NCBI GenBank assembly: GCA_041584055.1 | Contig: JBFHER010000090.1 | Coordinates: forward strand, 1-13,022 | Direction of reading: 5' to 3' | Source: JBFHER01 sp041584055 | GTDB lineage: Bacteria > Bacteroidota > Bacteroidia > Bacteroidales > UBA5342 | Length of the DNA stretch: 13,022 nt | Part shown: positions 4,819 through 12,747 of the stretch, piece after piece | How the letters are laid out: each line of letters begins with the position of its first letter | How positions within the stretch are numbered: the first letter of the stretch is position 1 | Translations under genes and position numbers: made by a program | The notes under the pieces: generated by a model | Databases searched by the model: none | What the model was told of the DNA's origin: nothing | What the model saw: the letters and a program-made list of their open reading frames with translations, nothing else

Positions 4819-5919
4819 TTACAGATAATTTATTGGATTTGTATTTACTTCCGATAATCGGACTGCAAAGTTAGAAAAATTTTTCTTTATTGCTTCTTCA
4901 AAAAGTTCTTTTACAAATTGTTCACTTTCAAAATGCCCCATGTCGGCCAGGACTATTTTCCCATCGGAGTTAAAAAAGTCATGGTATTTTATTTCACCGG
5001 TAATGAATACATCGGCCTTTGCTGCAATTGCGTCAGAAATCAGAAATGACCCGGCGCCTCCGCAAAGGGCAATTTTTTTAACTTTATCTTTTACAGGTGA
5101 AGTGTGACGAATGGATCCGGTTTTAAAGGTATCCTTCACAAAATTCAGAAAAGTGATGGTGTCGAGGGCTTCAGGTAGGTCCCCGATCATGCCACTACCG
5201 GCACCCATCCAGTGATTCTTAAGTGGAAATATGTCGTATGCAACTTCTTCGTAGGGATGCGCCTGAATCATTGCAGAAATGACTTTCTCTTTGATAAAAT
5301 CAGGCAGGATGACCTCAATTCTGATCTCCTTTTCGTGATGAGTGATGCCTTTTTCTCCAACATGGGGGCGTGTTCCCTCCTGAGCCCTGAATGTCCCTTC
5401 ACCCTCAATATTGAAACTGCAATGGTCATAATTGCCGATATGGCCGGCACCTGCAGAAAAGATGGCATGTCTTACCTCTGTCGCATCATTTTTAGGGACA
5501 AAGGTGACCAGTTTAACCAACTCAATGTGCGAGGGGGACAGGATCCGGCAATTTTTTAATCCCAGTTTGTTGCAAAACAACTTGTTTAAGCCATTTGGGG
5601 CAGCATCGATATTTGTATGAGCTGCATAAATTGCAATGTCGTTTTTAATGGCTTTGATGAGACAACGCTCAATGTAATTTTTACCCGTTATTTTCTTAAG
5701 GCCAGAAAATACAAGTGGATGGTGCGAAACAATCATGTTTAAATCATTGTCTATTGCTTCATCAATTACAGATTCAATCACATCGAATGAAATTAAGACC
5801 CCAGTCACTTCCATTGTTGAATCCCCACAGATTAAACCTGCATTGTCATAGGATTCCTGAAGAGGAAGGGGCGCAATCTTTTCAATCAGCGATGCTATGT
5901 CATGAACCTTTGGCCTCAT
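4819..5919 (-). CDS. Nif3-like dinuclear metal-centre protein (YqfO/YbgI family)
   Basis: A 366-residue hexameric metal-binding protein of the NIF3/DUF34 family, often annotated as GTP cyclohydrolase 1 type 2, though that activity is not general. The two metal-binding halves are present: VSHHPLVF with H66 and H67, HTNIDAAPNGLN with D105, and ADMGHFESEQF with H329 and E333. These match the ligand spacing of E. coli YbgI. Between them, residues about 130-235 form the PII-like inserted domain of the longer YqfO-type proteins, ending in AHPYEEVAYDIFPL. It starts immediately after the aspS stop (0-nt gap) and is followed by the zinc-ribbon gene after 4 nt. All expected ligands are intact. Substrate unknown. 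Confidence 0.92.
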   Translation of the reverse strand: MRPKVHDIASLIEKIAPLPLQESYDNAGLICGDSTMEVTGVLISFDVIESVIDEAIDNDLNMIVSHHPLVFSGLKKITGKNYIERCLIKAIKNDIAIYAAHTNIDAAPNGLNKLFCNKLGLKNCRILSPSHIELVKLVTFVPKNDATEVRHAIFSAGAGHIGNYDHCSFNIEGEGTFRAQEGTRPHVGEKGITHHEKEIRIEVILPDFIKEKVISAMIQAHPYEEVAYDIFPLKNHWMGAGSGMIGDLPEALDTITFLNFVKDTFKTGSIRHTSPVKDKVKKIALCGGAGSFLISDAIAAKADVFITGEIKYHDFFNSDGKIVLADMGHFESEQFVKELFEEAIKKNFSNFAVRLSEVNTNPINYL

Positions 5920-7680
5920 CTATTTTTTATTTTTCAGATTAAGTTTCAGACTGAGCTCTTCAAGTTGAGACTCTGCCACCATTGAAGGACTGTCAATCAT
6001 GACGTCACGGCCTGAATTGTTTTTTGGAAATGCAATTACGTCGCGGATAGAATCCAGCCCAGCAAACATAGATACAAGTCGATCGAAACCAAAGGCTATA
6101 CCGCCATGTGGAGGTGCGCCATACTTAAAAGCATCCATTAAAAAGCCAAATTGTGCTTTTGCTTCTTCTTTGGTAAAGCCAAGCGCATCAAACATCTGTT
6201 GCTGAAGTTTATCATCGTGAATCCGGATGGATCCTCCACCAATTTCAACACCATTGATCACCAGGTCATATGCGTTTGCACGTACAGCTCCCGGATCCGT
6301 TCCCAGCAGGTCCATGTCCTCTCTTTTAGGGGATGTAAAAGGATGATGCATGGCATGGTAACGTGCTGTTTCTTCATCCCACTCCAACAGAGGAAAGTCA
6401 ACAACCCATAAGGGAGCAAAAATATTTTTATCCCTTAAGCCCAATTCTGTTCCCATTTTTAAGCGAAGCTCACAAAGTGCTTTTTGAGTTTTCTCTTTCT
6501 CTCCTGCGAGAACTAAAATTAAATCGCCGGGTCGTGCATCAAATACCGATGCCCATTCTTTCAACTCATCCTGAGTATAGAATTTATCAACTGACGATTT
6601 AAAGGAACCATCCTCCTGGCATTTCACATAAACCAGACCTTTTGCCCCGATTTGTGGTTTCTTTACAAAATCAGTCAGTGAGTCTAGTTGTTTGCGCGTG
6701 TATTCAGCACACCCTTCTGCACAAATCCCTGCCACATATTCAGCAGAATCAAATACAGCAAAGTCATAACCCTGAACTGTTTTTGTCAACTCCTCAAAGG
6801 TCATCTCAAAACGGATGTCTGGCTTGTCAGAACCATACAGTTCCATGGCATCTGCATAGCTCATTCTTGGAAATGCGCCTTCAAGCTCAACATTTCGAAC
6901 CGTTTTAAACAGGTGCTTTGTCAGGCCCTCAAAATTTTCAAGTATGTCCTCCTGTTCCACAAACGACATTTCACAGTCAATTTGTGTAAATTCAGGTTGA
7001 CGGTCTGCACGCAAATCCTCATCCCGAAAGCATTTTACAATCTGGAAATAGCGGTCAAAACCTGCGACCATCAATAATTGTTTGAATACCTGGGGACTTT
7101 GTGGTAAGGCGTAAAACTGGCCAGGATTCATTCTTGAAGGGACAACGAAATCACGTGCTCCTTCAGGTGTTGATTTAATAAGGACAGGTGTTTCCACTTC
7201 AAGAAAATCTTTTCCGTTCAGGTAGCTTCTTGTTTCATAAGCCATTTTGTTCCTGATTTCAAGATTCCTTCGCACGTTGGCGCGTCGCAAGTCAAGATAA
7301 CGATATTCCATCCGAAGTTCATCTCCGCCATCAGTATGTTCTTCGATGGTGAAAGGTGGGGTCTCGGCTTTATTTAAAATAACAAGTGCCTTTGCTTCAA
7401 TTTCAATTTCACCGGTGGGTATGTTTTTATTCTTATTGCTTCGTTCGGCAACGACTCCTTCGGCCTGAATTACAAATTCGCGACCCAGCTTGCGTGCTTT
7501 TTCACACAAGGCTCTGTTGGTATCCATATTGAAAACCAATTGAGTGACACCATAACGGTCACGAACATCAACAAAGGTCATCCCTCCAAGGTCACGTGCC
7601 TTTTGTACCCATCCGCTTAAGGTGGTTGTTGTTCCTACATCTGCAATGCGGAGCTCCCCGCAAGTGTGTGTTCTATACAT
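5920..7680 (-). CDS. aspS: Aspartate--tRNA ligase
   Basis: A class IIb aminoacyl-tRNA synthetase that charges tRNA-Asp with aspartate using ATP. The 586 residues are standard for the bacterial type. Residues 1-110 are the OB-fold anticodon-binding domain (LSGWVQKARDLGGMTFVDVR). The catalytic core follows, with the QSPQ loop near 194-197, motif 2 at 218-235 (FRDEDLRADRQPEFTQID), the bacterial GAD insertion at about 290-410, and motif 3 GIAFGFDRL ending near 535. The residue after RD in the anticodon domain is Leu31. In AspRS this position is typically Leu in discriminating enzymes and His in nondiscriminating ones, so this one probably charges only tRNA-Asp; that is inference. It is the first gene of the aspS / Nif3-like / zinc-ribbon operon. 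Confidence 0.97.
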   Translation of the reverse strand: MYRTHTCGELRIADVGTTTTLSGWVQKARDLGGMTFVDVRDRYGVTQLVFNMDTNRALCEKARKLGREFVIQAEGVVAERSNKNKNIPTGEIEIEAKALVILNKAETPPFTIEEHTDGGDELRMEYRYLDLRRANVRRNLEIRNKMAYETRSYLNGKDFLEVETPVLIKSTPEGARDFVVPSRMNPGQFYALPQSPQVFKQLLMVAGFDRYFQIVKCFRDEDLRADRQPEFTQIDCEMSFVEQEDILENFEGLTKHLFKTVRNVELEGAFPRMSYADAMELYGSDKPDIRFEMTFEELTKTVQGYDFAVFDSAEYVAGICAEGCAEYTRKQLDSLTDFVKKPQIGAKGLVYVKCQEDGSFKSSVDKFYTQDELKEWASVFDARPGDLILVLAGEKEKTQKALCELRLKMGTELGLRDKNIFAPLWVVDFPLLEWDEETARYHAMHHPFTSPKREDMDLLGTDPGAVRANAYDLVINGVEIGGGSIRIHDDKLQQQMFDALGFTKEEAKAQFGFLMDAFKYGAPPHGGIAFGFDRLVSMFAGLDSIRDVIAFPKNNSGRDVMIDSPSMVAESQLEELSLKLNLKNKK

Positions 7681-7715
7681 AGTTTTCGTTCTTAATCCAC
7701 TGTTTTTAAGAGGAA

Positions 7716-7723
7716 CAAAGATA
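7716..7723 (-). promoter_or_regulatory. -7 box of the aspS operon promoter
   Basis: The minus strand reads TATCTTTG, an exact match to TAnnTTTG, 35 bp before the aspS ATG. No TTG is found at the -33 position; the sequence there is a T-rich run (TTTTTTC). Confidence 0.6.
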
Positions 7724-7784
7724 AGTGAATCCTTGTAATTAGAAAAAAGATTTTTATCACCTCAGAATCCCCAACAGGAATGCT

Positions 7785-7792
7785 TATTTTTG
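7785..7792 (+). promoter_or_regulatory. -7 box of the SpoU methyltransferase gene
   Basis: TATTTTTG matches TAnnTTTG and ends only 3 nt before the ATG at 7796. Transcription would begin at or next to the start codon, giving a leaderless or near-leaderless mRNA. No clear -33 TTG is present. Confidence 0.5.
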
Positions 7793-7795
7793 TGT

Positions 7796-8539
7796 ATGAT
7801 TTCAAAAAATCAAATAAAAAAAATAGCATCCCTTGGACAAAAAAAACAACGTGAGATTCACGGTTTGTTCGTTGTTGAAGGGGCCAAGTCTGTTCTGGAA
7901 GTGGCCGCTGTTTTGAAACCACATTTTGCATACGCGACGCCGATTTGGATCAAGGAACATCCAAACCTTTCCTTTCATGTGGAAGAAGCGACAGAAATTG
8001 AACTTCGCAAAATGTCGCAGTTGAAAAACCCGCAAGGGATTGTGGCTGCTTTTTCGATCCAAAACAATTCGGATTCACATCTGCATGTCAATCATGGTTT
8101 GATGCTAGCGTTAGATGATGTGAGGGATCCGGGAAATATGGGAACCATCATTCGATTGGCAGATTGGTTCGGCATTGAAACAATTTATTGCTCAAAAGGA
8201 TGTGCTGATATTTATAACCCGAAAGTTGTACAGGCCACCATGGGTTCTATTGTACGAGTGAAAGTGCTTTATGTTGATCTGGTAGACTTTTTGCTAAAAA
8301 CAACGCTGCCGGTGTATGGGACATTTATGGATGGGAAGGATATTTACCGGGAAGAGCTTCCTGCTGAAGCAATTGTTGTGATGGGCAACGAAGGGCAGGG
8401 GATCTCGGAAGAAATTGAATTATTGTTGCAACACAAACTGTGCATCCCATCATTTTCAAAGCATGAATCGGGTGCCGAATCGCTCAATGTTTCAATGGCT
8501 GCAGCCATTGTTTGCTCGGAATTTTGTCGGAGAATGTAG
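7796..8539 (+). CDS. SpoU/TrmH-family RNA 2'-O-ribose methyltransferase
   Basis: A SAM-dependent SPOUT methyltransferase that adds a methyl group to a ribose 2'-OH, probably in 23S rRNA (RlmB/TsnR-like group). The 247 residues have an N-terminal substrate-binding domain (about 1-95), starting ISKNQIKKIASLGQKKQREI and HGLFVVEG. The knotted SpoU domain carries motif 1 LDDVRDPGNMGTIIRLADWF (106-125), motif 2 VVMGNEGQGIS (194-204) and motif 3 ESLNVSMAAAIVCSEF (228-243). The exact target base cannot be told. I chose the ATG at 7796; the TTG at 7790 lies within the -7 box and is not a credible start. It is divergent from aspS and convergent with the FtsB/DivIC gene, so it is likely a single-gene unit. 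Confidence 0.9.
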   Translation: MISKNQIKKIASLGQKKQREIHGLFVVEGAKSVLEVAAVLKPHFAYATPIWIKEHPNLSFHVEEATEIELRKMSQLKNPQGIVAAFSIQNNSDSHLHVNHGLMLALDDVRDPGNMGTIIRLADWFGIETIYCSKGCADIYNPKVVQATMGSIVRVKVLYVDLVDFLLKTTLPVYGTFMDGKDIYREELPAEAIVVMGNEGQGISEEIELLLQHKLCIPSFSKHESGAESLNVSMAAAIVCSEFCRRM

Positions 8540-8579
8540 AGACAGATTGTAAATTAAAACGCCAGGCCTTGGGAAGGTG

Positions 8580-8885
8580 CTATTTTTCAATCACAAGGTA
8601 AATGTCTTCGTTTTCTTTTTTCATAAGGTATTGCTCACGGGCGAATTTCTCAAGGGTTTCTTTATCACCCTTTAATTCTTTGAGCATGCGCTTATTGTTG
8701 TCAATTTCTGCAAGGTAGTGTTGCTTTTCTTTTTCAAGCTGATGTAATTTCTGAATGTTACCAAAGCGAGCCACCAGATTGTATTGGTCAAAAAAACTGA
8801 TCCACACCACAAATAAAACCGATGTGATGATAAATTTATTTTTTATCAGTGGAAAAATTCTGGACCAAAAATCGCGTATGCTCAT
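8580..8885 (-). CDS. Septum formation initiator family protein (FtsB/DivIC-like)
   Basis: A small bitopic cell-division protein. The 101 residues show a short cytoplasmic N-terminus, one membrane helix at about 17-32 (FIITSVLFVVWISFFD), a periplasmic coiled coil at about 42-80 (IQKLHQLEKEKQHYLAEIDN and on), and the family motif LEKFAREQYLMKKENEDIYLV near the C-terminus. In known systems FtsB/DivIC pairs with FtsL and FtsQ/DivIB to recruit and activate septal peptidoglycan synthesis. It stands alone here, between convergent and divergent neighbours, with its own -7 box. No distinct terminator hairpin is evident in the 40 bp between its stop and that of the methyltransferase. Confidence 0.9.
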   Translation of the reverse strand: MSIRDFWSRIFPLIKNKFIITSVLFVVWISFFDQYNLVARFGNIQKLHQLEKEKQHYLAEIDNNKRMLKELKGDKETLEKFAREQYLMKKENEDIYLVIEK

Positions 8886-8903
8886 GTTCTCATTGGTTTG
8901 TTA

Positions 8904-8911
8904 CAAAGATA
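8904..8911 (-). promoter_or_regulatory. -7 box of the FtsB/DivIC gene
   Basis: The minus strand reads TATCTTTG, identical to the aspS box, and ends 18 bp before the ATG at 8885. The predicted leader is about 15 nt. No TTG lies at the usual -33 spacing. Confidence 0.6.
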
Positions 8912-8967
8912 CACCTGGTCATTGGCAAGAGGTCCATTTTAAAATGAAACTTATGAACAATTTTTCC

Positions 8968-8975
8968 TACTTTTG
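8968..8975 (+). promoter_or_regulatory. -7 box of the DUF5063 operon
   Basis: TACTTTTG matches TAnnTTTG and lies 24 bp before the ATG at 9000, giving a leader of about 21 nt. It serves the five-gene operon running to the right edge and is divergent from the FtsB/DivIC promoter 56 bp away. Confidence 0.6.
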
Positions 8976-8999
8976 TGCAGTTTTGTTAATAAAAAAAGA

Positions 9000-9629
9000 A
9001 TGGAAGAGTTTCCTGATAGCCCTGTATATTCAAAGGATGTTATTGAGTTTGTAACAGTGGCGAATCAATTGTGTAGTTTTTTGGAGCAGTGTAATGCAAC
9101 TGGCAGAGAGACTTTTGTTGATACCTCTGTTAAATTGTTACCTTTGCTCTATCTGAAAGCCACCATGCTTCCGTCTCTGGAGAGAAATTTTGATGAGGCG
9201 CTAGAACGTTTTGTGACAGAAGAGGATTACATGGCAATCCAGGGAATGGTTGCCGATGTGCTTGGCTTGCACAATGAGTACCTTGAGGTGTTTCATCCGG
9301 ATATTCAGTTTAGTGATACGCCGGTTCGGGCAATGGTTTCGGAGGATCTGGCTGATATTTACCAGGACCTGAAAGATTTTTTGGTTACCTACGAAATTGG
9401 TGCAACTGAGGTGATGGAGGATAGCATTTCTGAATTGAAATCAGGTTTTGGCAGTTACTGGGGGCAAAAAACAGTAAATGTTTTACGTGCTTTGCACGAC
9501 ATAAGATTTAACAAAGAACGTGATTTTGATGAGGATGAAATAACTCACGAAGTCAGGAAAGATGTGAATGACAGTTTTGTGGCCCGGAGACAACAGGAGT
9601 GGCAGAATAATAATGAAATTGATGAATGA
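9000..9629 (+). CDS. DUF5063 domain protein
   Basis: A 209-residue acidic, mostly helical cytoplasmic protein of the Bacteroidota family DUF5063; function unknown. Visible features are the N-terminal helix VIEFVTVANQLCSFLEQ, the segment LLPLLYLKATMLPSLE, a central VFHPDIQFSDTPVRAMVSED, the aromatic WGQ motif near residue 155 (SGFGSYWGQKTVNVLRALHD), and a charged C-terminal tail. The ATG at 9000 is preferred; a TTG at 8973 falls inside the -7 box. Its stop overlaps the start of the exonuclease gene (ATGA at 9626-9629), so the two are translationally coupled. This suggests a role alongside RNA or DNA processing, but only by neighbourhood. Confidence 0.85.
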   Translation: MEEFPDSPVYSKDVIEFVTVANQLCSFLEQCNATGRETFVDTSVKLLPLLYLKATMLPSLERNFDEALERFVTEEDYMAIQGMVADVLGLHNEYLEVFHPDIQFSDTPVRAMVSEDLADIYQDLKDFLVTYEIGATEVMEDSISELKSGFGSYWGQKTVNVLRALHDIRFNKERDFDEDEITHEVRKDVNDSFVARRQQEWQNNNEIDE

Positions 9630-10210
9630 CGTACAAAGAAAAGATTGAAAAAGAAGATATTGACATTCTGCCAATAACTAATTTTGAAGGGAGAATTGTT
9701 GTGGTTGATGATGTTTGGAAGGTTGATGATGCGATGGAAGAACTGGAAAGGCATTCCATTGTTGGTATAGACACTGAAACAAAGCCATCCTTTGCAAAAG
9801 GACGCGTAAACAACGTGTGTTTGGTGCAGATCTCAACGGAGGAAACATGCTATTTATTCCGCTTAAATAAAATTGGTTTTCCTGACAGATTGAAACGCTT
9901 TCTTGAATCAGAGTTTGTTAAGAAAATTGGTCTGTCATTGCTTGATGACCTAAGGGGCTTGAAGCGACTCGGGCAATTTAATCCAAAACGTTTTGTGGAT
10001 CTACAGGATTTTGTGGAAGATTACGGAATTCTGGATAAAAGTCTGAAAAAGATTTCAGCCATTGTTCTTGATAGCCGTATTTCGAAAAAACAGCGACTTA
10101 CAAATTGGGAAAGTCCCACATTAACAGAGCCTCAATTAAAATATGCAGCAACGGATGCCTGGATATGTTTAATTATTTATAATAAATTAAAGACGCAAAA
10201 GCCCTCATGA
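9626..10210 (+). CDS. DEDDy-family 3'-5' exonuclease (RNase D-like domain)
   Basis: A 194-residue single-domain exonuclease that should remove nucleotides from 3' ends with two metal ions. The Exo motifs are all present: Exo I IVGIDTETK with D49 and E51, Exo II SLLDDLRGLKRL with D108, and Exo III KYAATDAW with Y173 and D177, giving the DEDDy pattern. The strand VNNVCLVQIST is also typical. It lacks the HRDC domains of full RNase D, so it matches the short Bacteroidota form often labelled 3'-5' exonuclease domain-containing protein. Substrate, RNA or DNA, is not resolved. It overlaps both neighbours by ATGA (9626-9629 and 10207-10210). The following rRNA methyltransferase favours an RNA role, by inference. 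Confidence 0.9.
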   Translation: MTYKEKIEKEDIDILPITNFEGRIVVVDDVWKVDDAMEELERHSIVGIDTETKPSFAKGRVNNVCLVQISTEETCYLFRLNKIGFPDRLKRFLESEFVKKIGLSLLDDLRGLKRLGQFNPKRFVDLQDFVEDYGILDKSLKKISAIVLDSRISKKQRLTNWESPTLTEPQLKYAATDAWICLIIYNKLKTQKPS

Positions 10211-11394
10211 GCGAGTTCACCAAAATAATATTAAAGTCAGGAAAGGATCAGTCAATGCGACGTTTCCATCCATGGGTGTTTTCCGGAGCCATAAAAAAAA
10301 TATATGGAAATGTCAACGAGGGTGATATTGTTAAGGTTTACGACAATAAAGACGAGTTCCTTGGCATGGGGCATTACCAGATTGGGTCAATTGCCGTGCG
10401 AATCCTTTCTTTTAAAGAGGTGGAGATCAATGCTGACTTTTGGAAGGATAAACTCTCAAAAGCCTATGCTTTACGTCTCGCGCTTGGTCTGGCTGAAAAC
10501 CCAACCAATGATGTTTACCGTTTAATTCATGCCGAAGGGGATGGATTGCCTGGTTTAATTATTGACTTCTATAACGGTACCGCAGTCATGCAATGTCACT
10601 CCATTGGAATGTGGTTGCAACGGAATGAAATCGCAGACATTCTTAAGGATCTAATGGGTGATCAGTTAACTGCAATTTATGACAAGTCGGAGGGAACCCT
10701 ACCATTTAAGGCGGACATAGATCCGGTCAATGGGTATTTGTGGGGCAAGGCCGATGACATGGTGGCGACAGAGCTGGGACTGAAATTTCATGTGGATTGG
10801 TTAAAAGGTCAGAAGACAGGTTTCTTTATTGATCAACGAGAAAACCGCCGTCTTCTGGAGAAATACAGCAAAGGAAGGGATGTGTTAAATATGTTCTGCT
10901 ATACAGGTGGATTTTCTTTTTATGCCATGCGTGGAGGTGCCAATCTGGTTCATTCGGTGGATAGTTCAGCACGTGCTGTTGATATTACCGAAAAGAATGT
11001 TGAATTAAATTTCCCAGGGGATGATCGCCACAGTGCATATGCAGAGGATGCATTCAAGTTTATGGAGAACATCAAGGATCGCTACGATCTGATTATTCTT
11101 GACCCACCTGCATTTGCAAAACACAGAAATGTGCTTCATAATGCCTTGCAGGGCTATAAGAAGTTGAATGCAAAAGCATTCGAACAAATTCGTCCGGGGG
11201 GCATCGTATTTACCTTTTCGTGTTCTCAGGTTGTGACCCGTGACATGTTCAGGAAAACAGTGTTTAGCGCTGCTGCTCAAACAGGTAGGATGGTACGGAT
11301 ACTGGATCAGGTGATTCAACCTGCTGATCACCCAGTGAATATATATCACCCGGAAGGTGAGTACCTTAAGGGGCTTGTCCTTTACGTGGAGTAA
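10207..11394 (+). CDS. RlmI-like class I SAM-dependent rRNA (cytosine-5) methyltransferase
   Basis: A probable 23S rRNA m5C methyltransferase (RlmI/YccW family; the E. coli enzyme modifies C1962). The 395 residues match the family length. Residues about 3-75 are a PUA domain (RFHPWVFSGAIKKIYGNVNE). The linker domain follows to about 195. The Rossmann methyltransferase carries GFFIDQRENR (205-214), the SAM loop LNMFCYTGGFSFYA (227-240), the acidic VDSSARAVDITEKN, the motif LDPPAFAK (298-305), and FTFSCSQ with the likely key C339. It is coupled to the exonuclease by a 4-nt overlap. The helicase starts 21 nt after its stop in the same frame. No oddities seen. Confidence 0.92.
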   Translation: MSEFTKIILKSGKDQSMRRFHPWVFSGAIKKIYGNVNEGDIVKVYDNKDEFLGMGHYQIGSIAVRILSFKEVEINADFWKDKLSKAYALRLALGLAENPTNDVYRLIHAEGDGLPGLIIDFYNGTAVMQCHSIGMWLQRNEIADILKDLMGDQLTAIYDKSEGTLPFKADIDPVNGYLWGKADDMVATELGLKFHVDWLKGQKTGFFIDQRENRRLLEKYSKGRDVLNMFCYTGGFSFYAMRGGANLVHSVDSSARAVDITEKNVELNFPGDDRHSAYAEDAFKFMENIKDRYDLIILDPPAFAKHRNVLHNALQGYKKLNAKAFEQIRPGGIVFTFSCSQVVTRDMFRKTVFSAAAQTGRMVRILDQVIQPADHPVNIYHPEGEYLKGLVLYVE

Positions 11395-11415
11395 TTACTT
11401 AAGACAACGGAACTA

Positions 11416-12726
11416 TTGAAATTTTCTGAAATAAATTTTGAATATGATGTGTTGGATGGAATCGAAGTCATGGGCTTTGAAAACATGACCCCCATCCAGG
11501 AAAAAACGATTCCCATCATTTTGGATAACAAAGATCTTATTGCCTGTGCACAGACCGGTACCGGTAAGACCGCTGCATTTATGCTGCCTGTTTTAAATCA
11601 GCTTTGTCTTACGCCGGATGATCGGAAGATAAAGGCTTTGGTGATTGTTCCAACCCGGGAATTGGCGATTCAAATCGAACAACAAATCCAGGGTTTTGCA
11701 TATTATCTGTCCATCTCCAGTGTGTCTATTTATGGCGGCAATGACTCAGGTATATGGGATTCACAAAGACGGGCCTTAGAAAGTGGTGTGGATGTGGTTG
11801 TGGCAACTCCCGGTCGATTAATGCAACACCTGAATTTAAAATATGTTGATTTTAGTCACGTTCAACATTTCATTTTGGATGAAGCAGACCGGATGCTTGA
11901 CATGGGCTTTCACGATGATATCTTGAAGATTGCAGCAGAACTTCCAAAGAAAAAGCAGACATTGATGTTTTCGGCAACCATGCCAGCTAATATTAGATTG
12001 ATGGCCCGCAAGCTTTTGCATGAGCCGGAAGAAGTGAGCATCGCAATATCAAAACCTGCGGATGGCATTTTACAGGTAGGGTATTCGGTGTATGATAATC
12101 AAAAGATTCCACTCATTAAGAACCTTCTTTTAGGAAAGAATTTAAAAAGTGTGATCATCTTTTCATCTACAAAAAGCAGTGTTAAAGAAATCACCAGAGA
12201 TCTAAACAGAAGTGGCCTGAAGGCTGCAGCCATTCATTCCGATTTGGATCAGGCAGAGCGGGAATTGGTGATGCGTAAATTTAAAAGTCGCGAATATCCA
12301 CTGATTGTTGCAACTGACATCCTTTCCCGGGGGATTGATGTTGATGGCATTGATATGGTGTTGAATTACAATGTGCCGAATGATCCCGAGGATTATGTTC
12401 ACCGAATAGGACGAACCGCCAGAGCTCAAAGCGAGGGCATGGGGATCACGTTTATCTCACCCAAAGAACAACCTCAGTTTGCCAGAATTGAAAAACTGAT
12501 AGAAAAGGAAATTTACAAGGCACCGGTTCCGGAAGAACTGGGTGAAGCGCCTAAATATGACCCATTTAATCAAAAGCAGAATAAGTTTAAAGGGAATAAA
12601 AAGAAGCGCTTCTCTCATCAAAAGGATAAAAAGGGGGGCGATGCAAAATTCGTTGGGAAAAAGGCAGAACATCGAAATAAACATCCGCATAGTAAAAAGC
12701 AACATCCCAAAGGGGATAAGGCCTAA
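11416..12726 (+). CDS. DEAD-box RNA helicase (RhlE-like)
   Basis: An ATP-dependent RNA helicase, likely in ribosome assembly or mRNA turnover. The 436 residues hold all motifs: Q motif GFENMTPIQ with Q28 and the upstream F3, Walker A AQTGTGKT (45-52), PTRELA (79-84), TPGR (131-134), DEAD (155-158), SAT (186-188), motif IV IIFSST, motif V ATDILSRGID, and motif VI HRIGRTAR (329-336). A basic tail of about 55 residues rich in K, H and Q should bind RNA. The start must be the TTG at 11416: an in-frame stop (the RlmI stop, 11392) lies upstream with no ATG or GTG between, and the conserved F3 is needed for the Q motif. The first internal ATG would delete it. Confidence 0.93.
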   Translation: MKFSEINFEYDVLDGIEVMGFENMTPIQEKTIPIILDNKDLIACAQTGTGKTAAFMLPVLNQLCLTPDDRKIKALVIVPTRELAIQIEQQIQGFAYYLSISSVSIYGGNDSGIWDSQRRALESGVDVVVATPGRLMQHLNLKYVDFSHVQHFILDEADRMLDMGFHDDILKIAAELPKKKQTLMFSATMPANIRLMARKLLHEPEEVSIAISKPADGILQVGYSVYDNQKIPLIKNLLLGKNLKSVIIFSSTKSSVKEITRDLNRSGLKAAAIHSDLDQAERELVMRKFKSREYPLIVATDILSRGIDVDGIDMVLNYNVPNDPEDYVHRIGRTARAQSEGMGITFISPKEQPQFARIEKLIEKEIYKAPVPEELGEAPKYDPFNQKQNKFKGNKKKRFSHQKDKKGGDAKFVGKKAEHRNKHPHSKKQHPKGDKA

Positions 12727-12747
12727 AGTATAATTCAAGAAGGATTT

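Noticed and set aside
6688..7077. 129-codon plus-strand frame antisense to aspS
   Set aside because: It lies wholly inside a clearly coding synthetase gene, has no recognisable pattern and is a codon-bias shadow. The same holds for the other frames opposite aspS and the Nif3-like gene.
8540..8579. Possible terminator between the convergent methyltransferase and FtsB/DivIC genes
   Set aside because: Only a 4-bp stem (CCTT/AAGG) without a T run can be drawn.
8935..8946. 12-bp palindrome CATTTTAAAATG between the divergent FtsB/DivIC and DUF5063 promoters
   Set aside because: Short and AT-only at its core; palindromes of this length are expected by chance in a window of this size. No supporting second copy was seen.
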